This document shows, one piece after another, positions 1 to 7,805 of a stretch of DNA of 8,236 nt. Positions within the stretch are counted from its first letter, which is position 1; the number at the start of each line of letters is the position of its first letter. Position numbers and translations under genes: made by a program. This DNA is from Oscillibacter sp. GTDB lineage: Bacteria; Bacillota; Clostridia; Oscillospirales; Oscillospiraceae. The notes beneath the pieces were generated by a model. It ran no database searches. It was not told the DNA's origin and worked only from the letters and a program-made list of their open reading frames with translations. The stretch lies in the NCBI GenBank assembly GCA_020025475.1, contig JAHHSA010000065.1, forward strand, positions 1 through 8,236, in the 5' to 3' direction.

Positions 1-262
1 AAAGAAGATGAAAAAGCAATTTATTTTGCTGAATCGCAGCCCACAGCATGAAAGAAAACTTCCTATCCATACAGCAATTATAGTATATGCTGACGGGTGA
101 AAACCTGCTACCACACTCATGTAAAACAAAAGTTAAATTTCCATCAATTGCGATAACAAATTGAACACTTGGCTAAAATAAAACTATTTCTTAATTGCAA
201 TTTTAGGAGGATCAGACGGGATTATATTTTGTGGACAATCCCATCTTATGCTGGAAAAGTTT
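1..262. other. AT-rich flank downstream of ilvE, no convincing gene
   Basis: I see no complete gene here. On the minus strand an ATG at 49-47 opens 16 codons to the window edge (MLWAAIQQNKLLFHLL), with a weak AGGAAG nine bases upstream and a TATAAT at 82-77, but no good -35. This could be the start of the next gene or chance. On the plus strand a frame from 2 stays open for about 33 codons (including an ATG at 8) and ends at a TGA near 100; it could be the tail of a neighbouring gene, but I do not recognise it. The DNA is clearly richer in A+T than the operon to the right. Confidence 0.4.
215..245 (-). terminator. Possible hairpin downstream of ilvE (weak terminator candidate)
   Basis: Seventeen bases beyond the ilvE stop codon the minus-strand transcript can form a 9-bp stem, GATGGGATT with AATCCCGTC, around a 13-base loop. 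One pair is a U-G wobble that exists only in RNA made from the minus strand, in keeping with leftward transcription. No T-run follows (the next bases are TGATCCTCC), so it is not a canonical intrinsic terminator. It may protect the mRNA 3' end or be chance. No better terminator is visible between ilvE and the window edge. Confidence 0.3.
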
Positions 263-1351
263 TCACTTTTTTGATAAAGAGGGCTTTTGGATTTCCCGAG
301 TCCACCCCCAGGTATCTTCGATTTTTCCCCACTGAATATCCGTTAAAGTGCGGTAGAGCTTTTGGGTAAGCAAACCTGTCTGAAAATGATTCACCGTAAC
401 CACATTGCCCTTGTAATTCAGCTCTCCGATGGGGGAAATCACAGCGGCAGTCCCTGTGCCAAAAGCTTCTTCAAGCAACCCATTTTCACCAGCTTCCATC
501 AGTTCATCAATAGACAGCTGACGCTCTTCTACTTCATAGCCCCAGTCCTTTAAAAGGTGCAGGATCGAATCTCGGGTAACACCGGGGAGAACAGTTCCAT
601 TGCACGGAGCGGTAACAATGCGGCCATTGATTTTAAACATAGCATTCATGGTACCGACTTCTTCGACGTATTTCCGATGCACGCCATCCAGCCAGAGAAC
701 TTGGGTGTAGCCCAACTGTTCTGCTTTTACCTGCGCAGCAATGCTTGCTGCATAATTACCGCCGCACTTGGTGAATCCGGTTCCTCCATGAGTGGCCCGT
801 ACATATTCATCCTCAACATAGATTTTGACAGGGTTCATTCCTTCAGGATAATATGCTCCCACTGGGGAGAGAAGGATCATAAACTTATAGGTATTGCTTG
901 GATGAACACCCAGAACCGCCTCTGTAGCAAACATCAGGGGACGAATGTATAAAGATGTACCTGGGGCATTCGGTACCCATTCATGCTCATGTGCCACGAT
1001 GGCTGATACAGCCTCCAGAAACATCTCTTCGTCCATAACAGGCATGCAGAGGCGTCGATTGGAATTTGCAAAACGACGTGCATTCATTTCAGGTCGAAAT
1101 AATAAAATCCGGTCATCATCAGTCCGGTAAGCTTTCAAGCCTTCAAATGTTTCTTGTGCATAATGAAATACTAACGATGAAGGATCAATCAGAAAAGGTG
1201 CATATGGCTCAATTTGCGCATGACACCAACCTTCTTCAGAAGTCCAATCCATTGTAAACATGTAGTCTGTAAAGTATTTACCAAATCCTAGGGATTCCGT
1301 CCAATCTGGTTTTTCTTTTTTCTGTAAAGTCTCAATGATTTTGATATTCAA
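263..1351 (-). CDS. ilvE: Branched-chain amino acid aminotransferase
   Basis: PLP-dependent fold-type IV transaminase that moves the amino group between glutamate and the 2-oxo acids of valine, isoleucine and leucine; cytosolic, last step of all three pathways. With the chosen start it is 362 residues, normal for the larger BCAT subgroup. Visible marks are FEGLKAYR near 69-76, the PLP lysine K195 in GGTGFTKCGGNYA, EEVGTMN at 230-236, LPGVTRDSI, and GTGTAAVISPIGEL near the C-terminus. The frame is open upstream to an ATG at 1426, but that extension has no family similarity and overlaps the ilvD remnant. A TTG at 1351-1349 has AGGAG seven bases upstream and gives the typical N-terminus NIKIIETLQ, so I use it. 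The in-frame GTG at 1360 abuts the AGGAG and is too close. GC content by eye is near 45%, well below ilvD. It lies 173 bases after the ATPase gene and has no clear promoter of its own, so it is probably co-transcribed. Confidence 0.93.
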   Translation of the reverse strand: MNIKIIETLQKKEKPDWTESLGFGKYFTDYMFTMDWTSEEGWCHAQIEPYAPFLIDPSSLVFHYAQETFEGLKAYRTDDDRILLFRPEMNARRFANSNRRLCMPVMDEEMFLEAVSAIVAHEHEWVPNAPGTSLYIRPLMFATEAVLGVHPSNTYKFMILLSPVGAYYPEGMNPVKIYVEDEYVRATHGGTGFTKCGGNYAASIAAQVKAEQLGYTQVLWLDGVHRKYVEEVGTMNAMFKINGRIVTAPCNGTVLPGVTRDSILHLLKDWGYEVEERQLSIDELMEAGENGLLEEAFGTGTAAVISPIGELNYKGNVVTVNHFQTGLLTQKLYRTLTDIQWGKIEDTWGWTREIQKPSLSKK

Positions 1352-1400
1352 AAAACTCACTCCTGTTCGAGCTGATAGTGTAAATGTGTTCTGCTTCCTG

Positions 1401-1523
1401 CTAGAAAGATGATTCCGAAATGGCACCTCTTGCAGCAGGAGTTACCAATTTTGCATGTTGAGATAGATATCCGGATTTGGGGCTCTCATCGACTGTTTCA
1501 GGTTTCAGTCCGCGGGCAAGCAT
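1401..1523 (-). pseudogene. 3' remnant of a second ilvD
   Basis: A 40-codon frame starts with ATG one base after the ATPase stop codon and ends in TAG. From about codon 14 (position 1484) it reads as the C-terminal tail of dihydroxy-acid dehydratase: GYLSQHAKLVTPAARGAI here against GYLSRYAKLVTSAARGAI at the end of the intact IlvD, 15 of 18 residues identical. The DNA of those codons is only about 63% identical, and 15 of 18 third positions differ (AAA, GTA, ACT, GCT here; AAG, GTG, ACC, GCC there). It is therefore not a recent duplicate of the neighbouring ilvD but the end of a diverged, lower-GC ilvD. The first 13 codons (MLARGLKPETVDE) do not clearly align with IlvD, so the junction probably lies near 1484-1523. 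The rest of the gene is missing, so no active enzyme can be made. Whether the short frame is translated is unknown. Confidence 0.85.
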
Positions 1524-1524
1524 G

Positions 1525-2718
1525 TTAGAGGCCAGTACTTGCGACGAGAGCATCGATCAGCTGTCGGGCAACTCTGGGAGATCGGCCGCACCGCTCACGT
1601 GCAAACCGCTCGGCTTCTGCGTCCAAAGTGGTCTGGTCGATGGGCAGGGCAGCGCTCTGTGCCAGGTCATGAACGATCTGCAGATAGAGATCTTTTCCAG
1701 GGACGGAAAACAGAATGGTCAATCCAAAACGGGCGGACAGGGACAGGGTTTCCTGCAGAGTATCCTGCAGGTGAACGTCATCGCCCTCCCGGTCCGTAAA
1801 GGATTCCTTGACCAAATGGCGGCGGTTGCTGGTGGCATAAATGGCTACGTTTTTCGCTCTGGCGCAGGAGGAACCCTCCAAGGCGGCCTTCAGAGCATTA
1901 AAGTCATCGTCCCGCTGCTGGAAAGAGAGATCGTCCAGAAACAAAATAAACTTGAGGGGATAGGTTTGCAGCTGGGACATCAGCCGGGGCAGCTCCCGCA
2001 GTTGATGCTTTTGCAGCTCGATCAGACGGAGCCCCCGGGAAGCAAGACTGTTGACGACAGCCTTGACAGAGGAGGACTTTCCAGTGCCTGCATCTCCATA
2101 TAGGAGGGTATTGGCAGCAGGGAGATCAGCCAGCAGAGCCTTGGTGTTCTGCAACAGCTGCTGCCGCTGATCCTCATAGCCACTGAGCGCAGCCAGCGAG
2201 GTCTCATCAGCCGGGGAGGCTGGAGTGATGATGCCATCCTGCACATAAAACATGGTGTGCTTTGCGAAGATCCCCCAGCCTTGCGTAGAAACAGCTGCTG
2301 CTCTTTCGTGGTATACTGTTGGGAGATCCAGAGAGCTGGCAGAGAACAGGGGGATAGGGATAGCAGTCCTGACAGCTTCCTGCAGGTCCTCACAGCTGAG
2401 CTGTACAAGCTCCTGGAGGATAGACAGCTCCTGCTCGGTGCGGTTCTTCAGCAGTGGGGGAATCTCCTGATCGGCTGCCAGAGTAGACAGATATAGGTTT
2501 TCGTCCTGACAGATCTCCTCTAGCAAGGCCGTGGAAAGGTCAAAGCCTTTTCGATAAACTGCCTCAGCTAAGGCACAATAGGCCCGGACCCGCTGACCTT
2601 CCGGCCCGTCCAGAGCCCGAAGAAATCCTTGGAATGCGGAGAAGACCGGCTGCTGCTCCAGCCCATGAAAGACCACCAGGGTATCCAGTTTCAAGGAGAA
2701 CGTCTTCCAATCCAGCAT
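1525..2718 (-). CDS. DUF815-family AAA+ ATPase
   Basis: Predicted cytosolic P-loop ATPase of 397 residues, a usual length for DUF815 proteins, whose cellular role is not established as far as I know. Residues 1 to about 170 form a helical N-terminal region that I do not recognise. The ATPase core begins near L178 with SGYEDQRQ and NTKALL; Walker A is GDAGTGKSS (208-216, K214), Walker B is FILFLDDLSF (257-266), and a sensor-like YATSNRRH lies at 294-301. A C-terminal lid ends with GRSPRVARQLIDAL. No signal peptide or membrane helix is visible. A GTG at 2727 overlaps the ilvD stop codon but lies too close to the ribosome binding site. The ATG at 2718 has GGAG eight bases upstream, inside the last codons of ilvD, so translation is probably coupled to ilvD. 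An ATPase of this kind is not a standard ilv gene. A chaperone or activase role towards a pathway enzyme is only a guess from position. Confidence 0.88.
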   Translation of the reverse strand: MLDWKTFSLKLDTLVVFHGLEQQPVFSAFQGFLRALDGPEGQRVRAYCALAEAVYRKGFDLSTALLEEICQDENLYLSTLAADQEIPPLLKNRTEQELSILQELVQLSCEDLQEAVRTAIPIPLFSASSLDLPTVYHERAAAVSTQGWGIFAKHTMFYVQDGIITPASPADETSLAALSGYEDQRQQLLQNTKALLADLPAANTLLYGDAGTGKSSSVKAVVNSLASRGLRLIELQKHQLRELPRLMSQLQTYPLKFILFLDDLSFQQRDDDFNALKAALEGSSCARAKNVAIYATSNRRHLVKESFTDREGDDVHLQDTLQETLSLSARFGLTILFSVPGKDLYLQIVHDLAQSAALPIDQTTLDAEAERFARERCGRSPRVARQLIDALVASTGL

Positions 2719-2723
2719 GGCGC

Positions 2724-4385
2724 TCACTCCAAGATCGCGCCGCGGGCGGCGGAGGTCACCAGCTTGGCATAGCGGGAGAGATAACCGGTGGCGATCTTGG
2801 GGGAGGGGCAGCTCCAGGCAGCCCGCCGCTTTGCCAGAGTTTCCTCATCCACCAGAAGCTGAATGGAGTAGTTGGGAATGTCGATGGCAATGAGATCTCC
2901 CTCTTCCACCAGGGCGATGAGTCCGCCTTGAGCGGCTTCGGGGCAGACATGGCCAATGGAGGCGCCTCTGGTGGCACCGGAGAACCGACCGTCTGTGATG
3001 AGAGCCACTTCCTTGTCCAGCCCCATGCCGGCAATGGCGGAGGTGGGATTGAGCATTTCCCGCATACCGGGACCGCCCTTGGGGCCCTCATAGCGGATGA
3101 CCACCACATCCCCGGAGACAATTTTTCCGGCGTAGATGGCGGCAATGGCGTCTTCCTCACTGTCAAATACCCGGGCGGGACCTGTGTGAGTCATCATCTC
3201 TGGAGCCACGGCACTGCGCTTGACAACGCAGCCCTCCTGAGCCAGATTGCCAAACAGCACAGCGATGCCGCCGTCAGCAGAGAAGGGATCATCAAAGGGA
3301 CGTACCAACTCTGGGTTGCGATTGATAGCGCCTTTCAGGTTCTCGGCCACGGTCTTTCCGGTGACGGTCAGACAGTCAGTGTTCAGCAGATGCCCCTTGT
3401 CCAGCTCGGCCATGACAGCCCGGACGCCGCCTGTCTGCTCCAGGTCCTCCATAAAGGCATTGCCTGCGGGAGCCAGGTGGCAGAGGTTGGGGGTTTTGCT
3501 GCTGATCTCATTGACCATGTGCAGATCCAACTCAATACCGCACTCATGGGCGATGGCAGGGAGGTGGAGCATGGTATTGGTAGAGCAGCCCAGGGCCATG
3601 TCTACGGTTTCGGCATTGTGGAAGGCGGCGGCCGTCATGATGTCCCGGGGACAGATGTTCTTTTCCACCAGCTCCATGATCTTGGCTCCGGCCTGCTTGG
3701 CCAGTCGAAGGCGGGCAGACCAAACGGCGGGAATGGTGCCATTGCCGGGGAGACCCATGCCAATGGCCTCGGTCAGGCAGTTCATGGAGTTTGCAGTGTA
3801 CATACCGGAGCAGGAGCCGCAGGTGGGGCAGGCACTCTGCTCATATTCCTCTACGCCCGCCTCATCCAGAGTACCGGCATAGTAGGAGCCCACGGCTTCA
3901 AACATATGGCTCAGGCAGGTGCGGCGGCCGTCATGAAGATGACCGGCCAGCATAGGACCGCCAGAGCAGAAAATGGTGGGAATGTTCACCCGGGCCGCTG
4001 CCATAAGCAGTCCGGGGACATTTTTGTCGCAGTTGGGAATCATCACCAGACCGTCAAACTGGTGGGCCAGAGCCATAGCCTCGGTGGAGTCGGCAATCAG
4101 GTCCCGGGTGACCAGGGAATACTTCATGCCCACATGGCCCATGGCAATGCCGTCACAGACGGCTATGGCGGGGAACTCAATGGGGGTGCCGCCTGCAGAG
4201 CGGATGCCCGCCTTGACGGCTTCCGCAATCTTATCCAGGTTCATGTGGCCGGGGACGATCTCATTCTTGGAGCAGACCACACCGATCAGAGGCCGTTCCA
4301 ACTCCTCTTTGGTGTAACCCAAGGCGTAGAACAGGGAACGGTTTGGCGCGGCGGGCATGCCGGTTTTGACGCTGTCACTTCTCAT
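2724..4385 (-). CDS. ilvD: Dihydroxy-acid dehydratase
   Basis: Fe-S dehydratase that converts 2,3-dihydroxyisovalerate and 2,3-dihydroxy-3-methylvalerate to the 2-oxo acids; third step of valine and isoleucine synthesis, cytosolic. It is 553 residues, full length for the family. Visible motifs are PNCDKNVPG (C119), CPTCGSCSGMYTANSMNCL from C186 (C186, C189, C192), GLPGNGT, and TDGRFSGATRGASIGHVCPEAAQGG with the proposed base serine at S469. The N-terminal region reads NEIVPGH, with Gly where [2Fe-2S] members usually have Cys (PCN type). By family knowledge this suggests an oxygen-sensitive [4Fe-4S] enzyme like that of E. coli, fitting an anaerobe; this is inference. The ATG at 4385 has GAGAGG nine bases upstream and lies 24 bases after ilvC. 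The stop codon is five bases before the ATPase start. Codons are strongly GC-ending, which leaves a very long empty frame on the opposite strand. Confidence 0.97.
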   Translation of the reverse strand: MRSDSVKTGMPAAPNRSLFYALGYTKEELERPLIGVVCSKNEIVPGHMNLDKIAEAVKAGIRSAGGTPIEFPAIAVCDGIAMGHVGMKYSLVTRDLIADSTEAMALAHQFDGLVMIPNCDKNVPGLLMAAARVNIPTIFCSGGPMLAGHLHDGRRTCLSHMFEAVGSYYAGTLDEAGVEEYEQSACPTCGSCSGMYTANSMNCLTEAIGMGLPGNGTIPAVWSARLRLAKQAGAKIMELVEKNICPRDIMTAAAFHNAETVDMALGCSTNTMLHLPAIAHECGIELDLHMVNEISSKTPNLCHLAPAGNAFMEDLEQTGGVRAVMAELDKGHLLNTDCLTVTGKTVAENLKGAINRNPELVRPFDDPFSADGGIAVLFGNLAQEGCVVKRSAVAPEMMTHTGPARVFDSEEDAIAAIYAGKIVSGDVVVIRYEGPKGGPGMREMLNPTSAIAGMGLDKEVALITDGRFSGATRGASIGHVCPEAAQGGLIALVEEGDLIAIDIPNYSIQLLVDEETLAKRRAAWSCPSPKIATGYLSRYAKLVTSAARGAILE

Positions 4386-4409
4386 GGATGGGGACCTCTC
4401 TTTCAGGAA

Positions 4410-5429
4410 TCAGTTGGATGCGGTATCGGGATCGTTGTCATCGCCCCAGAGCATATTCTTTCGGAGCTGAGCACCCACGACCTCCATGGGGTGCTGGGCC
4501 AGCATCCGGCGGGAGGCGTTGAAGAAGGTGCGACCGTTCTTGTTTTCAGCGATCCACTGACCGGCGAACTTGCCGTTCTGGATGTCCTTGAGGACCGCAT
4601 TCATGTTTTTCTTGGTCTCCTCATAGGGCAGCACCCGGGGACCGGAGACATACTCACCGAATTCGGCAGTGTCAGAGATGGAGTAGTTCATCATAGCAAC
4701 ACCGCCCTTGTTGATGAGGTCGATGATTAGCTTCATCTCATGGATGCACTCAAAGTAGGCGTTTTCCGGCTCATAGCCGGCCTCTACCAGCGTCTCGAAG
4801 CCGCACTTCATCAGCTCCACCACGCCGCCGCAGAGGACAGCCTGTTCACCGAAGAGGTCTGTTTCTGTCTCGTCCTGGAAGGTGGTCTCCATGACGCCGC
4901 CTCTGGCACCGCCGATGCCTGCGGCGTAGGCAAGGCCCAGATCATAGGCTTTTCCGGTGGCGTTTTGCTCCACGGCCAGCAGGCAGGGGACGCCCTTACC
5001 ATTGACATACAGGGAGCGGACGGTGTGACCGGGACCCTTGGGAGCAATCATCACCACGTCTACGTCGGCGGGAGGTACGATCTGCTTGAAGTGGATGTTG
5101 AAGCCGTGGGCAAACATCAGCATGTTTCCAGCCTCCAGACCGGGGGCGATATCCTTTTTATAAACGTCAGCCTGGACCTCGTCATTGACCAGCATCATCA
5201 CAACGTCGCCCCACTTGGCAGCCTCAGCTACGGTCATGACCTTCAGACCGGCTTCCTCGGCGGCAGCCCAATTCTTGGAGCCTGCGCGGAGACCGACGCA
5301 GACGTCACAGCCGCTTTCCTTCAAGTTCAGGGCGTGGGCATGTCCCTGAGAGCCGTAGCCGATCACGGCTACCTTCTTGCCCTTGAGTTCGTTCAGGTTG
5401 CAATCCTGCTCATAATACATCTTAGCCAT
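4410..5429 (-). CDS. ilvC: Ketol-acid reductoisomerase, class I
   Basis: Catalyses the Mg-dependent alkyl shift and NAD(P)H reduction of 2-acetolactate or 2-aceto-2-hydroxybutyrate to the dihydroxy acids; second step of the pathway, cytosolic. It is 339 residues, the short class I form. The Rossmann motif GYGSQGHAHALN starts at G24. The cofactor loop GLRAGSKNW (46-54) carries R48 and S51, the pattern usual for NADPH use. Active-site residues seen are H108 in FAHGFNIHF, D191 and E195 in DETETDLFGEQ, E227 and E231 in ECIHEMK, and S252 in NYSISDTAEFG. The frame opens TTG-ATG-ATG; AAAGGAG lies three, six or nine bases before these codons. I take the second ATG (5429), which gives MAKMYYEQD, but 5432 is equally possible. 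The gene follows ilvN after about 40 AT-rich bases and precedes ilvD by 24. Confidence 0.97.
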   Translation of the reverse strand: MAKMYYEQDCNLNELKGKKVAVIGYGSQGHAHALNLKESGCDVCVGLRAGSKNWAAAEEAGLKVMTVAEAAKWGDVVMMLVNDEVQADVYKKDIAPGLEAGNMLMFAHGFNIHFKQIVPPADVDVVMIAPKGPGHTVRSLYVNGKGVPCLLAVEQNATGKAYDLGLAYAAGIGGARGGVMETTFQDETETDLFGEQAVLCGGVVELMKCGFETLVEAGYEPENAYFECIHEMKLIIDLINKGGVAMMNYSISDTAEFGEYVSGPRVLPYEETKKNMNAVLKDIQNGKFAGQWIAENKNGRTFFNASRRMLAQHPMEVVGAQLRKNMLWGDDNDPDTASN

Positions 5430-5469
5430 CATCAATTTCTCCTTTATGATTTTATATAATTTTTATTCA

Positions 5470-6033
5470 TTACCAATGGGCACGTTTGCCCAGATTAAAC
5501 TCGGTGGTTTCTTTGCGCTGATCTTGAATGGTGCCTTGACCCCGTTCCAGTGCCACGGCGCCTGTGCGAACCAGCTCCAGAATGCCGAAGGGTTCTACCA
5601 GCTCTTCCAGGGCCTTTGTCTTTTCCTCCTCACCAATCACTGCCAGCGTCAGGGTGGTGGGGGAGACGTCCAGGATCGGGGCTCGGAAAATATCGGCCAA
5701 CTGGATGACCTCGGTGCGATCGGAGCGCTCCTCCGCATGGACCTTGATCATGACCAGTTCTCGGCGAATAGATTCTTGGGGGTTCAGACACCGGACTGAA
5801 TACACACAGAACAGCTTTTGCAGCTGATTGATGATCTGCTGTAGCTGCGCATCGCTGCCCATGATTTCAATGGTGATGCGGGTTGCATCCGGTGTATCGG
5901 TAGGGCCGGAGGCCAAGGATTCGATGTTGTATCCTTTTCTGGAAAAGAGCCGCGCGATCTGGCTCAGAACACCGGGCGTGTTCTCCACCAGAACAGAGAT
6001 GGTATGCCGCTTGACTTCCGTGCTGTTGTTCAT
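5470..6033 (-). CDS. ilvN: Acetolactate synthase, small regulatory subunit
   Basis: Regulatory partner of the ilvB product; stimulates the catalytic subunit and normally confers feedback inhibition by valine. It is 187 residues, near the longer IlvH/IlvN type rather than the short E. coli IlvN. An ACT domain spans roughly 10-85, with HTISVLVENTPGVLSQIARL at 10-29 and KGYNIESLASG just after, the region that binds valine in known members. The second half (ESIRRELVMIKV onward, with ADIFRAPILDV and GILELVRTGAVALERG) matches the ALS small-subunit C-terminal domain. The frame is open upstream to 6123, inside ilvB, but GAGGAGG six bases before the ATG at 6033 and the usual N-terminus fix the start. 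Eleven bases separate it from the ilvB stop codon, so the two subunits are probably translated together. Confidence 0.95.
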   Translation of the reverse strand: MNNSTEVKRHTISVLVENTPGVLSQIARLFSRKGYNIESLASGPTDTPDATRITIEIMGSDAQLQQIINQLQKLFCVYSVRCLNPQESIRRELVMIKVHAEERSDRTEVIQLADIFRAPILDVSPTTLTLAVIGEEEKTKALEELVEPFGILELVRTGAVALERGQGTIQDQRKETTEFNLGKRAHW

Positions 6034-6044
6034 GTTCTTCCTCC

Positions 6045-7745
6045 TCAATCCAGCAGAAGATCTGTGACAGGGGAGCCTGCACTGACCATGGGATGGACGG
6101 TTTTGTCTGTTTCGATCATGCACTCAATGAGATAGGGCTCTCCGCAATCCGCAGCCTTCCGGAAAGCGGCTTCAAATTCTGCCTGGGAGGCAACCCGTGC
6201 CGAAGCAATGCCATAGGCTGCGGCAAGCTTCTGGAAATCCGGACCACGGTCCAGAGTGGTTTGGGAATAGCGCTTGTGATAGAGCAGGGTTTGCCACTGC
6301 CGCACCATGCCGAGAGTTCCGTTGTTGAACACCACCATGATGATGGGGATGTTGTAGTGCTGGACGGTGGCCAGCTCGTTGCAGTTCATCCGGAAGCCAC
6401 CGTCGCCCACGCAGAGGACGACACGTTTGTCTGGATTGCCCAGCTTGGCTCCCATAGCAGCTCCCATGCCAAAGCCCATGGTACCGAAGCCGCCAGAGGT
6501 AATGAGCTGACCTGGATAGGAGAAGTGATAATACTGGGCGGACCACATTTGGTGCTGCCCCACGTCCGTTGCGATTATAGCCTGGCCATCGATATTCTGA
6601 ATGGTTTCCAGGATCTCATGTGGCTGCAGTTCACCATCACTTAGGAGCGGCGGCTCCTTTCTGGAAAACACATGCTCTCGCCATGCGGCAAGATCCTTTG
6701 CCGGCAGAGACTGATTCAGCAATTCCAGAACCCGACAGGCGTCACCGATGATGTGGTGGTCGGTCTGTACGTTTTTATCAATTTCAGAGCGGTCGATGTC
6801 GATGTGTACGATGGTGGCCTGCTTGGCAAAGGAAGAGGGCTGTGTGGCTACCCGGTCAGAAAACCGACATCCAATGGCAATCAGCAGATCGCATTCCCCG
6901 GTTGCCAGGTTGGATGCTCGAGAGCCGTGCATCCCGATCATACCGGTGATCAGCGGATGATTGCCGGGAAGAGCGCCGCCGCCCATCACGGTGGTTGCGG
7001 TGGGAACGCCCAGCGTCTCTACAAATTTCCGGAACGCAGGGACAGCTCCCTTGGAGCGGATTACGCCGCCGCCTACCAGAACCAATGGACGTTCCGACTG
7101 ACGGATCAAGTCCAGCAGGGTCTGGATATCATCCAGATTGATTTGCGGGGCGTTCAGGTCATGGGCGGCCCGCCGCTGCATAGCAGCCAGTCTGCCGTGT
7201 GCTCCGTGGACCTCCATGGGGAGATATTCATACTCGGCATACTCAGCGGTCACATTTTTGACGATATCAATGAGAACGGGCCCGGGGCGTCCGCTGCGGG
7301 CAATGGCGAAGCCCTCGCGAATGACGTCTGCCAGTTGGTTGACGTCCTTCACCAGATAGTTGCATTTGGTAATGGGCATCGAGATGCCGGTGATGTCTAC
7401 CTCCTGGAAGGAATCCTTACCCACCAGGTTTTCTGAGACATTGCAGGTGATGAAGACTACGGGAGATGAGTCCATATAAGCGGTTGCAATGCCGGTGACC
7501 AGATTGGTGGCACCTGGTCCGGAGGTGGCAAAACAGACGCCTACCTTTCCGGTGCTTCGGGCGTAACCATCTGCTGCGTGAGCGGCGCCCTGTTCATGGG
7601 CAGTTAGAATGTGATGAATACGATTTGAATAATCATAAAGAGCATCATAGACATTCAAAATGGTTCCTCCGGGATAGCCGAAGATCGTGTCCACTTTTTG
7701 CTCCAGCAATGTTTCAATGATGATCTGTGCTCCGGTCAGTTTCAT
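6045..7745 (-). CDS. ilvB: Acetolactate synthase, large catalytic subunit
   Basis: ThDP-, Mg- and FAD-dependent enzyme that condenses two pyruvates to 2-acetolactate, or pyruvate with 2-oxobutyrate to 2-aceto-2-hydroxybutyrate; first common step for valine and isoleucine. It is 566 residues, full length. The catalytic glutamate is E51 in AHEQGAAHAADGYAR. The central domain contains LVGGGVIRS and the FAD-region motif GMIGMHGS. The ThDP/Mg motif starts with GDGGFRMNCNEL at 447 and ends with FNNG near 473-476. The C-terminus VHPMVSAGSP is typical. The ATG at 7745 has AAGGAGG six bases upstream, and the attenuator T-run ends only 21 bases before it. It is the first enzyme gene of the operon, so expression of the whole set depends on readthrough of that hairpin. 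Confidence 0.97.
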   Translation of the reverse strand: MKLTGAQIIIETLLEQKVDTIFGYPGGTILNVYDALYDYSNRIHHILTAHEQGAAHAADGYARSTGKVGVCFATSGPGATNLVTGIATAYMDSSPVVFITCNVSENLVGKDSFQEVDITGISMPITKCNYLVKDVNQLADVIREGFAIARSGRPGPVLIDIVKNVTAEYAEYEYLPMEVHGAHGRLAAMQRRAAHDLNAPQINLDDIQTLLDLIRQSERPLVLVGGGVIRSKGAVPAFRKFVETLGVPTATTVMGGGALPGNHPLITGMIGMHGSRASNLATGECDLLIAIGCRFSDRVATQPSSFAKQATIVHIDIDRSEIDKNVQTDHHIIGDACRVLELLNQSLPAKDLAAWREHVFSRKEPPLLSDGELQPHEILETIQNIDGQAIIATDVGQHQMWSAQYYHFSYPGQLITSGGFGTMGFGMGAAMGAKLGNPDKRVVLCVGDGGFRMNCNELATVQHYNIPIIMVVFNNGTLGMVRQWQTLLYHKRYSQTTLDRGPDFQKLAAAYGIASARVASQAEFEAAFRKAADCGEPYLIECMIETDKTVHPMVSAGSPVTDLLLD

Positions 7746-7766
7746 GTGTGCCCTCCTTCAAAGTAC

Positions 7767-7805
7767 AAAAAAAGACCTGTGGCTAAACATGAGCCACAGG
7801 TCTTT
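7767..7805 (-). terminator. Intrinsic terminator acting as ilv attenuator
   Basis: In the minus-strand transcript, AAAGACCTGTGGCT (7805-7792) pairs perfectly over 14 bp with AGCCACAGGTCTTT (7784-7771) around a 7-base loop, and the T-run reaches seven (7773-7767). It lies between the leader ORF stop (7821) and the ilvB ribosome binding site, with no gene end just upstream other than the leader. This position is diagnostic of attenuation rather than end-of-gene termination. Read on the plus strand, only three T follow the stem, so it is not a good rightward terminator. Confidence 0.93.

Noticed and set aside
204..262. Plus-strand AGGAGG at 205-210 suggesting a rightward gene
   Set aside because: No start codon lies at a suitable distance, and the frames that follow run antisense into ilvE.
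1352..1426. N-terminal extension of ilvE from an ATG at 1426
   Set aside because: The 25 extra residues are unlike the family and overlap the ilvD remnant in another frame; the TTG at 1351 has the better-placed ribosome binding site.
2719..2727. GTG start for the ATPase gene overlapping the ilvD stop codon
   Set aside because: The GGAG sequence overlaps or abuts the GTG, leaving no spacing; the ATG nine bases later has an eight-base spacer.
2634..4730. Very long plus-strand open frame (698 codons) opposite ilvD and the ATPase gene
   Set aside because: It is the antisense frame of GC-rich coding DNA, has no recognisable domain, and ilvD on the other strand is unambiguous with all its motifs.
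5430..5469. Possible internal promoter in the AT-rich gap between ilvN and ilvC
   Set aside because: A TATAAA is present, but the nearest -35-like TTGGTA is only 14 bases away and poor; the gap is better explained as an AT-rich spacer with a strong ribosome binding site.
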